A stretch of DNA of 44,570 nt from an uncultured Muribaculaceae bacterium (GTDB lineage: Bacteria > Bacteroidota > Bacteroidia > Bacteroidales > Muribaculaceae). Position 1 is the first letter of the stretch. Every line of letters begins with the position of its first letter. The stretch is from assembly GCA_910587355.1 (NCBI GenBank), contig CAJUKF010000023.1, positions 1-44,570 of the forward strand, in the 5' to 3' direction. The position numbers were made by a program, and so were the translations under genes. The notes beneath the pieces were generated by a model. It made no database searches, was not told the DNA's origin, and saw nothing but the letters and a program-made list of their open reading frames with translations. This document shows positions 15,153 to 23,284 of the stretch, piece after piece.

Positions 15153-18100
15153 TTATTTAACGATAAGCCTCCAGACTTGTCCAAGTCCATCACATATAAC
15201 GGTCACAATATACATCCCTGCAGAAAAGTCGCAGACAAGCTCCGCATCCGGAGACACCGAACGCCGGCTTACCAGTCCTCCGTCAGCCTTATATACTGTC
15301 AGTATTGCGCCTGTACAGTTGTTCAGCGCTATTGTATCGCCCCGGTGCACAAAGTTTGCAGGACCTTCCGAGCCGGACGTTTCCACTCCTTCTATGCCTG
15401 TATGGATTGTTTTGTATACATCGAATCCATAAATGCGCGTAGCCGAATCAGAAGCCGGGCGCTTCACTTCGAGCTTAACATACTGCGCTTCTGCCGGAGC
15501 AATGTTGTCTACCTTGACATCATCGGTTTTTCGGTTTTTTGCATCCACAACTGTACTCCACTCGGTGCCATCTTCAGAAACCGAAATCTTATACCGGTCA
15601 ATATTCTTGAATTGTGCTTCACGTGTCTTGCAATCGCGGAGCACGAATTTATTCACATAGCATTTCTCCGGAAGTTTCACCACCACCCACGGACGGTCGT
15701 TGGCATTATCGCACCACTTTGTCGCAGCATCGTTGTCAAGCAGTTTTGAAGCGCCTTCGCTGTCGTTCACCTGAGCACTGTAAGAATCAATGCTTCCGCC
15801 GTTCGCTGTAAGGCTTATTGCACTTTCATCCTCATCCGGAAGAACATAGAAACTCGTCGAAAGCATATCGCCGAGCACGCCGTTACCGGGTGCCACATTT
15901 ACCTGAAGCACATGGTTGCCCTCTCCGGGCGTAACAGGCAGCTCACTGAATGTATGACTCTTAGCCTCTCCGGCTTTCAGTGATATACTTTCCGAGTGCT
16001 TTTCCCCGCCGTTAAGCGCCCACGACACAGCCACTCCATCCATATCCGTATTGCTGTTGTTACGGAAGGTAGCTGTCACAGCGTTCGTTTCTGTTCCGGC
16101 GTTGCGGGCAGCGTATGAACCAATACTTTCAACCCGCACCTCCTTTATGTCAAGCGACGGCGCAACTTCCATGCGGTCTATATTCGGACACCAGCCATTT
16201 GCATTGCCCATGACAAGAGTATTCTCGCCGGCTTTCAGAGGTATAGTCACAGTCTTGACGGCAAGACCATCCGATGCCCAGGAAAAGCCGTTGCCCTGAA
16301 ATTCGTATTTCTGAGCGAATTCTCCGCCGTTGACACTCACTTCAAGCGAACGTGTATCCTGAGTGACATAGTAGAATGTAATATCATACATTCCGTTTTT
16401 CTCCACATTCACCGTACATTCAAGCGAGCCCTGATTGTTTCCAAGGAAGCCCACCATTTTTCCTCCTGAACAATTGCCGCGACTGTCATTGTCAATGGTA
16501 GCCTGACCGATGAGACGTCCCGACTCAGCCTCAATCAACTGACGATACGGCTGTTCATGAGGTGTTGTGGTGATTCGTGCGGTGAAACCACCGGTTGCCC
16601 TGACATCTACAGTCAGTTTATCTCCAGGATTGACCATCCGCTCTTCATAGGCTATATCAGAAGGGCAGGTACCATCTTTATAAATCTGTGCCGTGCAAGG
16701 GGCGGTGATGAAATCGAGAGTTATTGTCATTTTACGCTCATCTTTGCTGATGCCGGCCACATACCAGTCGTTGCCGCTGCGGCGCGCTATGCTTATATGG
16801 CTGTCGGGCTCGGCTTCTATGCAGCGTGTCTCGTCCCATGCGGCAGGAAGAACCTTAAGCAATGGAGCTGACACATTATATATCATATTTTCAGGATAGT
16901 CGCTCATAGTCTGCACACCGCTCTCATAAATTGCAGCAAGAGCTACCTGATGAGCCCATGTTGTAGTATGACGTATAACACCATCCTTGCGGGCGAACTC
17001 TACCGGCGTATAGTCCATTGCGCCTATAACGTTACGGGTCAATGCCAGTGTCACATTGTGGTCGGCCGGCGTGGCGAGATGATTGAAGAAATATTGCTCG
17101 CCTCCGTATACTGCCTCGGAAGTAACCAGATGCGGATAGGTGCGGCGCAGACCGGAAGGCTTTGTACAGCCGTGGAAATTCAGCATCAGCTTGCACTCGG
17201 CGCATACCTTCAGCATTGTTTCGTATTTTTCCATGAATGCCTTATTGTCATTCTCGAAGAAATCTATTTTCACACCGATAAAACCAAGAGCGGCCCAGTT
17301 GGCGAAAATCTCACGCATCTGCTCTTCGTCGTTGGTGAAGCGGTTCTGATGCGACCATATGAATACCCCTATTCCTTTCGAAGCCGCATAGTCAGTCACA
17401 TCCTTAAGACGATATGTCGAGTAGTCCCATCCTTCGTCCAGAGTAAAGTATTTCCAACCCATCAGATAAGCCTGGTCTATGAAGTGTTTTATAGTGTTGA
17501 AATCACGGCACTGGCTGCCGTCGAGACCACCCCAGTCCCAGGATGAAAGACCCGCTTTAATCCACGACAAATCCGACATTGTTGTCGCCGGATTCAGATT
17601 GTCAATCAGATTCGATTCAACCATCGAGGGCAGACTCCCTGCATAAAGTGTGCGCCATGGCGATGCAAAAGGCAGCGCGACAGTCACCTCCTCGGGATTG
17701 CCGAAAGTGAAGAGACCCTTTTCGTCAGCAGAACCGGAGAAAAGTGCCGATGCATGGTAGGCCCCGTTTACGGCTGCTTCGGTTATCATCAGCCACGCGT
17801 CATCGCCATATTCTGTCTTGACCAGTACGGGCGCGCACATCTTGTGATTTTCGATTGCCGCCGTAGCTGCCCAGTCTCGGGCCGGATACTGTGTGGAGTA
17901 GTCGGCTACATAACGTTCGCCCCAGCATGTGACAAAGCCGGGCACACGCACTTCACTCTGCTCACCGAGCACTTCAACAGTTCCTTCGCCGGGCAGCTCA
18001 TACCGATACGCCACACCGTCATCGTAGCAGCGGACTACTATGTCGAAAGAAGCGCCGTCTTTCTCGAATGTGAAACGTGTCTCACTGCACCGGTTATGCT

Positions 18101-18413
18101 GCTCAGAAAACTTACCCGTAGGCATTGTATAAGTCTCATCGACAGAGCCAGTCTGCGAGGTCTTGAATGTAATTCCTGATGTGAAGTCGGTTGCGGCTGT
18201 ACGGAGCCCCATCTTCGACAGCCCCACCAGTTCTTTGTCGTCGCGAAGCACACGGTAGCATGCCGAACCTTCCCCGTCAACCGACACTTCAATCACATTT
18301 TTGCCGTCCGGAGAGACTGCCCGTCCGACATAGGTCGCCGCTGCTGTGTTTATCCCTACAACAGTCAGGGCGAGGAGTAAGCATGGCAACTTTGCTGTTT
18401 TTGCTGTTTTCAT
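15153..18413 (-). CDS. Modular GH97 glycosidase with carbohydrate-binding domains and type IX-like tail
   Basis: This 1086-residue secreted enzyme has a signal peptide (to about residue 26), a GH97 N-terminal beta domain (about 28-275) and a barrel (about 280-560; GLSSWDWGG, KYFTLDEGWD). Candidate catalytic residues are D384 (GVKIDFF) and E439 (VYGGEQ), 55 apart. From memory, the retaining GH97 alpha-galactosidases use an Asp nucleophile with the same spacing, so a retaining alpha-galactosidase-like activity is more likely than inverting SusB-type alpha-glucosidase. Beyond the barrel lie a CBM6/35-like domain (about 625-755), a CARDB-like Ig domain (about 758-860), an F5/8 type C-like domain (about 870-1005) and a short tail ending GMYIV..WRLIVK, like a type IX sorting tail. 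It is monocistronic. Confidence 0.92.
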   Translation of the reverse strand: MKTAKTAKLPCLLLALTVVGINTAAATYVGRAVSPDGKNVIEVSVDGEGSACYRVLRDDKELVGLSKMGLRTAATDFTSGITFKTSQTGSVDETYTMPTGKFSEQHNRCSETRFTFEKDGASFDIVVRCYDDGVAYRYELPGEGTVEVLGEQSEVRVPGFVTCWGERYVADYSTQYPARDWAATAAIENHKMCAPVLVKTEYGDDAWLMITEAAVNGAYHASALFSGSADEKGLFTFGNPEEVTVALPFASPWRTLYAGSLPSMVESNLIDNLNPATTMSDLSWIKAGLSSWDWGGLDGSQCRDFNTIKHFIDQAYLMGWKYFTLDEGWDYSTYRLKDVTDYAASKGIGVFIWSHQNRFTNDEEQMREIFANWAALGFIGVKIDFFENDNKAFMEKYETMLKVCAECKLMLNFHGCTKPSGLRRTYPHLVTSEAVYGGEQYFFNHLATPADHNVTLALTRNVIGAMDYTPVEFARKDGVIRHTTTWAHQVALAAIYESGVQTMSDYPENMIYNVSAPLLKVLPAAWDETRCIEAEPDSHISIARRSGNDWYVAGISKDERKMTITLDFITAPCTAQIYKDGTCPSDIAYEERMVNPGDKLTVDVRATGGFTARITTTPHEQPYRQLIEAESGRLIGQATIDNDSRGNCSGGKMVGFLGNNQGSLECTVNVEKNGMYDITFYYVTQDTRSLEVSVNGGEFAQKYEFQGNGFSWASDGLAVKTVTIPLKAGENTLVMGNANGWCPNIDRMEVAPSLDIKEVRVESIGSYAARNAGTETNAVTATFRNNSNTDMDGVAVSWALNGGEKHSESISLKAGEAKSHTFSELPVTPGEGNHVLQVNVAPGNGVLGDMLSTSFYVLPDEDESAISLTANGGSIDSYSAQVNDSEGASKLLDNDAATKWCDNANDRPWVVVKLPEKCYVNKFVLRDCKTREAQFKNIDRYKISVSEDGTEWSTVVDAKNRKTDDVKVDNIAPAEAQYVKLEVKRPASDSATRIYGFDVYKTIHTGIEGVETSGSEGPANFVHRGDTIALNNCTGAILTVYKADGGLVSRRSVSPDAELVCDFSAGMYIVTVICDGLGQVWRLIVK

Positions 18414-18439
18414 CGTATTGGGTTTAGATTAAATATCTG

Positions 18440-18447
18440 CAAAGGTA
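18440..18447 (-). promoter_or_regulatory. -7 box for the GH97 gene
   Basis: TACCTTTG on the minus strand, 27 bases before the GH97 start. The TTG element is not obvious. Confidence 0.6.
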
Positions 18448-18650
18448 TAGCACCTCAGGTGTCAGTTGTGTCCTGTTTTGTGACATGTTTGTCCAAAATT
18501 ATACAAACTGCATTCCTCTATACAGCAATCAAGCTCATTAAGCGATGAAACATCTCAAAAATAGGAAATAACAGAATTTTAGCTGACGCGATGAAAGCAA
18601 AGATGAAACAATAAAAAATCGAAATTACAATTAAAAACATTTATGACTGA
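18448..18650. other. AT-rich divergent intergenic region
   Basis: About 200 bases between the GH97 promoter and the promoter of the small membrane protein. It is AT-rich and has no open frame, hairpin or RNA signature that I can support. It may hold regulator sites for GH97. Confidence 0.4.
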
Positions 18651-18681
18651 TTGGCAACTCGGGTTGTTTTTCATAATTTTG
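18651..18681 (+). promoter_or_regulatory. Promoter of the small membrane protein gene
   Basis: TTG (18651-18653), a 20-base spacer, then TAATTTTG (18674-18681). The start codon follows 49 bases later. Confidence 0.8.
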
Positions 18682-18729
18682 CCTGTACGATACATAAACC
18701 CTGACACGTTCAACTTAGATAAAAGATAA

Positions 18730-18942
18730 ATGAATCTCAATCGAAAAAAACATCTTACTGCCTACATCATCCTTTTCCTTACATTCACCGGGACCAATTC
18801 TCTCTTAAGGCACCTCACAGACAACCCTGACTGGCAGGACCTGAATATGTTGGTCAACGCCGTGGAAGGACTTATCTTCATTGCAATCTGCTTCATTATT
18901 GAAATATCTGCACGCCTCATTTACAGAAAGTTAAGAAATTGA
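18730..18942 (+). CDS. Small two-helix membrane protein (70 aa), unknown function
   Basis: The product has two hydrophobic segments (about residues 9-26 and 41-63), a basic N-terminus (MNLNRKKH) and a basic C-terminus (RLIYRKLRN), predicting both ends in the cytoplasm. I do not recognise the family. A consensus promoter lies directly upstream. The PurF-like gene begins 91 bases downstream but has its own full promoter, so the two need not be co-transcribed. No terminator is visible between them, so read-through is possible. Confidence 0.7.
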   Translation: MNLNRKKHLTAYIILFLTFTGTNSLLRHLTDNPDWQDLNMLVNAVEGLIFIAICFIIEISARLIYRKLRN

Positions 18943-18978
18943 CCCTCGGATTTGCCCCCAAATTTGCTTAGACACATA

Positions 18979-19008
18979 TTGTCGTACGGCGAAAAATTAC
19001 TAATTTTG
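18979..19008 (+). promoter_or_regulatory. Promoter of the PurF-like gene
   Basis: TTG (18979-18981), a 19-base spacer, then TAATTTTG (19001-19008). Expected transcript start is near 19015, fixing the start codon at 19033 and excluding the frame extension upstream. Confidence 0.85.
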
Positions 19009-19032
19009 CGAAAAATTTTTAACAATACTTCC

Positions 19033-20475
19033 ATGGGCGGCTTTTTCGGGTCAATTTCCAAGCGACCGTGCATCAATGATGTATTCTACGGCACGGATTA
19101 CAACTCACATCTCGGCACAAAACGCGCCGGCATAATCACTTACGACCCCAAGCAGGGATTCAGCCGTAAGATTCATTCAATAGAAAGAGATTATTTCCGC
19201 TCGAAATTTGAGCCGGAACTTGATGAATTTGTCGGTAATCAGGGCATAGGTGTCATCAGCGACACCGACCCCCAGCCTATTGTGGTGAACTCGCACCTCG
19301 GACGCTACGCCGTGGTGACTGTCGCAAAAATCAACAACACACGCGAAATCGCCGATGAATTGCTTGAGCAACGGATGCATTTCAGCGAACTGTCGGCGAA
19401 CAACATCAATCAGACTGAACTTGTAGCCCTTCTGATTAACATGGGTCAGAGTTTCGTCGAAGGCATAAATCTTGTATACAGCAAAATCAAAGGGTCGTGT
19501 TCAATGCTGATTCTCACAGAAGATGGCATCATCGCGGCCCGCGATTATCTCGGACGCACACCTATTATAATAGGCGAAAAAGAAGATGCATACGCCGCGA
19601 CCAGCGAGACATGTGCGTTCCCCAATCTGGGATACCACCGTATGCGCGATGTCGGTCCTGGTGAAATAGTACGTCTCCGTGCCGACGGCATAGAAGTGAT
19701 GCAGAAACCGGCCACACGACAGCAAATCTGCTCGTTCCTGTGGGTTTACTACGGTTTCCCGGCAAGTGAATATCTGGGCATTAATGCTGAAGACGTGCGC
19801 GAACGTTGCGGTCGCATCATGGGCCGCGAGGACAAGAACGAGGCCGACTGTGTGTGCGGCATTCCTGATTCGGGCGTAGGCTTCGCACTCGGGTATGCCG
19901 AAGGTCACGGCATCCCCTACCGCCGGGCCGTCCTCAAGTACACCCCGACATGGCCCCGCAGCTTCACCCCGGGCAATCAGAGCCGGCGCGCACTTGTGGC
20001 GAGAATGAAGCTTATACCCAACCGGGCAATCCTCGAGGGCAAAAATGTAGTGTTCTGCGATGATTCCATTGTTCGGGGCACTCAGCTCCGCGACAATGTA
20101 TGCACCTTCTTCGAAGGCGGTGTATTGGGTGTGCACGCCCGCATCTCGTGCCCGCCTCTGGTTTTCGGATGTCCGTTCATAGGTTTCACATCGTCCAAAA
20201 GCGATATGGAGCTGATTACTCGTCAGATTATACGCGATTTCGAAGGAGAAGATGCCAAGAATATCGACCGTTACGCGACAACAGGCACACCCGAATACGA
20301 GCGAATGGTTACCGAAATAGCACGTCGTCTCGGCCTTTCAACATTGAAATTCAGCACAATCGAGGCTCTTGTTGAAAGCATCGGGCTTCCCAAAGACCAA
20401 ATCTGCACGCACTGCTTCGACGGCACGGGAAAATGTCCCGCAGAAGCATATGCACGCGACCACTCCGAAAAATAA
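19033..20475 (+). CDS. PurF paralogue lacking the glutaminase active site
   Basis: The 480-residue protein is laid out like glutamine PRPP amidotransferase (PurF), which makes phosphoribosylamine in purine synthesis. The phosphoribosyltransferase half is intact, with the PRPP loop VVFCDDSIVRGT at residues 339-350. Cysteines placed like the Fe-S ligands of the Bacillus subtilis enzyme are also kept: C233 (QICSF), C380 (FGCPF), C458 and C461 (CTHCF). The N-terminal nucleophile hydrolase half is not: the protein starts MGGFFG where PurF has MCGI.G, so the nucleophilic Cys is Gly. The glutamine-binding HVRY and HNGN motifs are replaced by GVIS and VAKI. It should not hydrolyse glutamine. It may use free ammonia, bind a regulator, or make another phosphoribosyl product. 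Confidence 0.88.
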   Translation: MGGFFGSISKRPCINDVFYGTDYNSHLGTKRAGIITYDPKQGFSRKIHSIERDYFRSKFEPELDEFVGNQGIGVISDTDPQPIVVNSHLGRYAVVTVAKINNTREIADELLEQRMHFSELSANNINQTELVALLINMGQSFVEGINLVYSKIKGSCSMLILTEDGIIAARDYLGRTPIIIGEKEDAYAATSETCAFPNLGYHRMRDVGPGEIVRLRADGIEVMQKPATRQQICSFLWVYYGFPASEYLGINAEDVRERCGRIMGREDKNEADCVCGIPDSGVGFALGYAEGHGIPYRRAVLKYTPTWPRSFTPGNQSRRALVARMKLIPNRAILEGKNVVFCDDSIVRGTQLRDNVCTFFEGGVLGVHARISCPPLVFGCPFIGFTSSKSDMELITRQIIRDFEGEDAKNIDRYATTGTPEYERMVTEIARRLGLSTLKFSTIEALVESIGLPKDQICTHCFDGTGKCPAEAYARDHSEK

Positions 20476-20513
20476 GGAATACAAAACATCACATCCGCTG
20501 TAATGCGGAAGCA

Positions 20514-21287
20514 TCAGAGCTCGAACTCCTTAAGTTCGAGCTCGTTGTTTTCAAATACGGCGTATGTCGAGCGGTTTATCCAGTTGCCGAGAATCACAAG
20601 GCGGCAATGGTCGTTGACAGGCTCATCCAGAGCCACATGATGATGCCCTATAATCACATAGCGCAGCAGGGAGTCCTCTGCCGAGAGCTGGCGTGCTTTC
20701 ACCTCTACTGCCGCACGCGCACGGGCCGTAAGTTTAGGCTCTGCGAAATAACCGGCACCTTTCCGGCTGTGTGAACTCCAACCGTGCGCAAATGGAATTG
20801 TCCAGCGCGGGTGGATGCCGGAGTACAGTCTCTGCAGAAACCTGTTGTGGAAAATACCGCGGAGAAACATATACGAACGCGGCTGACGCCCGAATGTATC
20901 GCCATGGCCGAGGAAAAAATGCACACCGTCGATTATCTGGGGAATCCCCCCCTGATTAGTGTCGACAATTTCGATGCCTATTTCATCGCGCAGATAGTCG
21001 AACAGCCATATGTCGTGGTTCCCTATGAACCATACGACACGCACCCCGCAGTCGGCAAGCCGCGCGAGCGCACCGAAGAAACGTACATAGCCGCGTGGCA
21101 CGACAGTCTTGTACTCAAACCAGTAATCAAGAATATCGCCGAGCAGAAAAAGATTGCTGGCATCATGACTGATGCTGTCCAAAAAAGCTACCAGACGTTT
21201 TTCGTGTCCGCGGCGGTCGGCGATATATGAGGCGCCGAGATGAACATCGCTCAGAAAATATGTACGCGTACGGCTCGCCTCACTCAT
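20514..21287 (-). CDS. lpxH: UDP-2,3-diacylglucosamine diphosphatase family metallophosphoesterase (LpxH-like)
   Basis: From the start at 21287 the protein has 257 residues. The calcineurin-like metal motifs are all present: SDVHLG (D14, H16), GDILDYWFE, GNHD, GHGD and GHHH. The DYWFE, FL.G.FHN and RW.IPFAHGW context is that of Bacteroidetes UDP-2,3-diacylglucosamine pyrophosphatases, which act in lipid A synthesis at the inner membrane's cytoplasmic face. The start is set by a 4-base ATGA overlap with the DUF59 gene upstream, implying translational coupling. The last codons (ELELKEFEL) encode a perfect 11-bp inverted repeat that probably serves as a terminator for the convergent PurF-like gene. 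Confidence 0.88.
   Translation of the reverse strand: MSEASRTRTYFLSDVHLGASYIADRRGHEKRLVAFLDSISHDASNLFLLGDILDYWFEYKTVVPRGYVRFFGALARLADCGVRVVWFIGNHDIWLFDYLRDEIGIEIVDTNQGGIPQIIDGVHFFLGHGDTFGRQPRSYMFLRGIFHNRFLQRLYSGIHPRWTIPFAHGWSSHSRKGAGYFAEPKLTARARAAVEVKARQLSAEDSLLRYVIIGHHHVALDEPVNDHCRLVILGNWINRSTYAVFENNELELKEFEL
20517..20543 (+). terminator. Hairpin inside the lpxH 3' end, likely terminator for the PurF-like gene
   Basis: GAGCTCGAACT (20517-20527) pairs perfectly with AGTTCGAGCTC (20533-20543). On the plus strand it is followed by a T-rich run (GTTGTTTTC). It lies 41 bases beyond the PurF-like stop and within lpxH coding sequence. Confidence 0.6.
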
Positions 21288-21604
21288 AGAAGTCCGAGTT
21301 CGAGCTTTGCCTCCTCGCTCATCATGTCCTGCGTCCACTCAGGCTCAAAGACTATGTTTACAGTGACGCTTTTCACACCGTCGATGCTCTCGAGCTTCAT
21401 GCGCACGTCCTCGAGAATAAAATCCGCCATCGGACAGTTGGGTGCCGTAAGCGTCATGTCAACAACAAGATTGCCATCATCACTGAGGTCGATTTTATAT
21501 ACAAGACCAAGCTCATATATATCAACCGGGATTTCGGGGTCATAGACGGTGTGGAGCATCTCCACCACCTTCTCCTCTATTTTAAGTCGTTCATCTGCAT
21601 TCAT
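21284..21604 (-). CDS. DUF59 (MIP18/SufT-like) iron-sulfur assembly protein
   Basis: The 106-residue product is a DUF59 protein with the usual features: VYDPEIPVDIYELGLVY, then APNCPMADFI carrying the conserved Cys, and VNIVFEPEW. Such proteins help maturation of Fe-S proteins in the cytoplasm. The start at 21604 is preferred because an earlier in-frame ATG at 21613 lies inside the -7 box. The predicted transcript start coincides closely with this ATG, so the mRNA may be almost leaderless. The gene overlaps lpxH by 4 bases. Its neighbour across the convergent junction is the PurF-like protein with Fe-S cysteines, which may be coincidence. Confidence 0.9.
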   Translation of the reverse strand: MNADERLKIEEKVVEMLHTVYDPEIPVDIYELGLVYKIDLSDDGNLVVDMTLTAPNCPMADFILEDVRMKLESIDGVKSVTVNIVFEPEWTQDMMSEEAKLELGLL

Positions 21605-21610
21605 AATAAG

Positions 21611-21618
21611 CAAAATTA
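21611..21618 (-). promoter_or_regulatory. -7 box for the DUF59-lpxH operon
   Basis: TAATTTTG on the minus strand, ending 6 bases before the ATG at 21604. This implies a very short or absent 5' leader. Confidence 0.6.
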
Positions 21619-21662
21619 CTAATTTTTTAGTGACAAAAGGGATTTTTTATCGATATAAATAT

Positions 21663-21670
21663 TAATTTTG
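21663..21670 (+). promoter_or_regulatory. -7 box for the beta-barrel gene at 21735
   Basis: TAATTTTG on the plus strand, back to back with the DUF59 promoter. Confidence 0.6.
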
Positions 21671-21734
21671 CAAAAAATGTAGTTTCTAAAGCAACGCTAA
21701 TACTAACCGAATATCAATTAAAGCACGAAATTCT

Positions 21735-22370
21735 ATGAAGAAATTTCAAACACTCCTTGCTCTTATAGTACTTATCGCAGCAGCCGTCCCCGCTACCGCT
21801 CAGTTCCGCTGGGGTCCGCGCGTAGGCGTGCAGGTCAACAAAATGAGCCTTGACAAAGATGTGTTCAACAACGATAACCGCGCAGGCTTCACAGGCGGTC
21901 TCCAAGCCGAATTTACTATTCCGATAGTAAATATCGGCTTCGACCTTTCGGTAATGTACTGCCACCGCGTGAGCCAGAGCGACCCAATTTCCAACAACAG
22001 CTCTGCCGATACCGATGCAGCCCTCGAAAGTGGCCGTCTCCGCAACCGCGACTACATCGAGATTCCCCTTAATTTCAAATATAAACTCGGACTCCCTGTT
22101 GTAGGCAAAATCATAACCCCATATGTCTTTACCGGCCCTTCGGTAGCTTTCCTCACTTCAAAAAAAGCCATTACTGAAGCTTACAAAAACAAATCAGTCG
22201 ATGTTGCGTGGAATTTCGGTCTCGGGGTACAGCTCGTATCGCATCTTCAGGTCAGCGCATCATATGGCCTCGGGCTCACGAAGAGTATCGAGACAGTCTC
22301 TAATTTCCAGGGCCAGCCGATTGACGGAAAGAACAAATACTGGACAGTGACTGCCGCCTGGCTTTTCTGA
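21735..22370 (+). CDS. Outer-membrane beta-barrel protein (PorT/OMP_b-brl family)
   Basis: The 211-residue protein has a signal peptide (to about residue 22, ATAQ) and an all-beta mature part: WGPRVGVQVN, AGFTGGLQAEF, YIEIPLNFKYKLGL, TPYVFTGPSVAFL, and a C-terminal strand ending TAAWLF with the terminal Phe used by the outer-membrane assembly machinery. Function is unknown. nagB follows after 40 bases with no promoter or terminator visible in the gap, so they may share a transcript. Confidence 0.88.
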   Translation: MKKFQTLLALIVLIAAAVPATAQFRWGPRVGVQVNKMSLDKDVFNNDNRAGFTGGLQAEFTIPIVNIGFDLSVMYCHRVSQSDPISNNSSADTDAALESGRLRNRDYIEIPLNFKYKLGLPVVGKIITPYVFTGPSVAFLTSKKAITEAYKNKSVDVAWNFGLGVQLVSHLQVSASYGLGLTKSIETVSNFQGQPIDGKNKYWTVTAAWLF

Positions 22371-22410
22371 TTAGCAACCACTATACCATTAACATCGCTT
22401 TATAACAACC

Positions 22411-23220
22411 ATGCGACTTGTAATAGAACCCGATTACAATCAGCTTTCAATCTGGGCCGGCAACTATGTTGCATCGCGCATCAATGCCGCAGCCCCGACA
22501 GCCGAGAAACCTTTCGTTCTCGGCTGTCCCACCGGCTCTTCGCCGTTTGGCATGTACCGCCGCCTTATCGAACTCTATAAAGAAGGCAAGGTGTCGTTCC
22601 GCAATGTGGTGACATTCAATATGGACGAATATGTCGGCCTCCCCGAAAATCATCCCGAAAGCTATCACAGCTTTATGTGGAATAATTTCTTCAGCCACAT
22701 CGACATCCCGCGCGAAAATGTGAATATCCTCAACGGAAACGCTCCCGACCTCGAAGCCGAATGCGCGCGTTTTGAGGAAAAAATCAAGTCTTACGGAGGC
22801 ATAGACCTCTTCATGGGCGGCGTAGGTCCCGACGGCCATATCGCGTTCAACGAGCCCGGCTCATCCCTCACGTCGCGCACACGGCAGAAGACTCTTACCA
22901 CAGATACAATCATCGCCAACGCACGTTTCTTCGAAGGCAACACCGACCTCGTGCCCAAGACTGCCCTTACTGTCGGCGTTGGCACCGTAATGGATGCACG
23001 CTCGGTAATGCTTATGGTGAACGGCCATAACAAAGCCCGCGCACTCCGTCACGGTGTAGAAGGCGCTGTCTCGCAGATGTGGACAATCTCCGCACTGCAG
23101 CTTCACCCCCACGCAATCATCGTGGCCGACGACGCTGCCTGCGGAGAGCTTAAGGTCGACACCTACCGCTATTTCAAAGACATCGAGAAGACAAACCTCG
23201 ACCCCGCAACTCAACTCTGA
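22411..23220 (+). CDS. nagB: Glucosamine-6-phosphate deaminase
   Basis: The 269-residue enzyme converts glucosamine 6-phosphate to fructose 6-phosphate and ammonia in amino-sugar catabolism. It has the same length and catalytic numbering as the well-studied E. coli NagB: D72 (FNMDEYVGL), D141, H143 and E148 (GPDGHIAFNEPG). The phosphate-binding loop is at 40-45 (PTGSSPF), and SLTSRTR is present. No nagA, nagK or transporter is adjacent; an Na+:alanine symporter remnant follows behind a terminator. Confidence 0.97.
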   Translation: MRLVIEPDYNQLSIWAGNYVASRINAAAPTAEKPFVLGCPTGSSPFGMYRRLIELYKEGKVSFRNVVTFNMDEYVGLPENHPESYHSFMWNNFFSHIDIPRENVNILNGNAPDLEAECARFEEKIKSYGGIDLFMGGVGPDGHIAFNEPGSSLTSRTRQKTLTTDTIIANARFFEGNTDLVPKTALTVGVGTVMDARSVMLMVNGHNKARALRHGVEGAVSQMWTISALQLHPHAIIVADDAACGELKVDTYRYFKDIEKTNLDPATQL

Positions 23221-23233
23221 TTAAGATTTCACC

Positions 23234-23272
23234 TACAAGGCCGCACCCGTCTGTGCGGCCTTGTATTTTTTA
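23234..23272 (+). terminator. Intrinsic terminator of nagB
   Basis: TACAAGGCCGCAC (23234-23246) pairs perfectly with GTGCGGCCTTGTA (23253-23265), then a T-run. Confidence 0.92.
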
Positions 23273-23284
23273 TTTCCATGCCTT

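Noticed and set aside
18952..19032. An N-terminal extension of the PurF-like protein by 27 codons
   Set aside because: It would include the promoter (TTG-N19-TAATTTTG) and precede the predicted transcript start.
19501..20136. A 211-codon frame antisense to the PurF-like gene
   Set aside because: It lies wholly inside a well-supported gene and has no recognisable motif.
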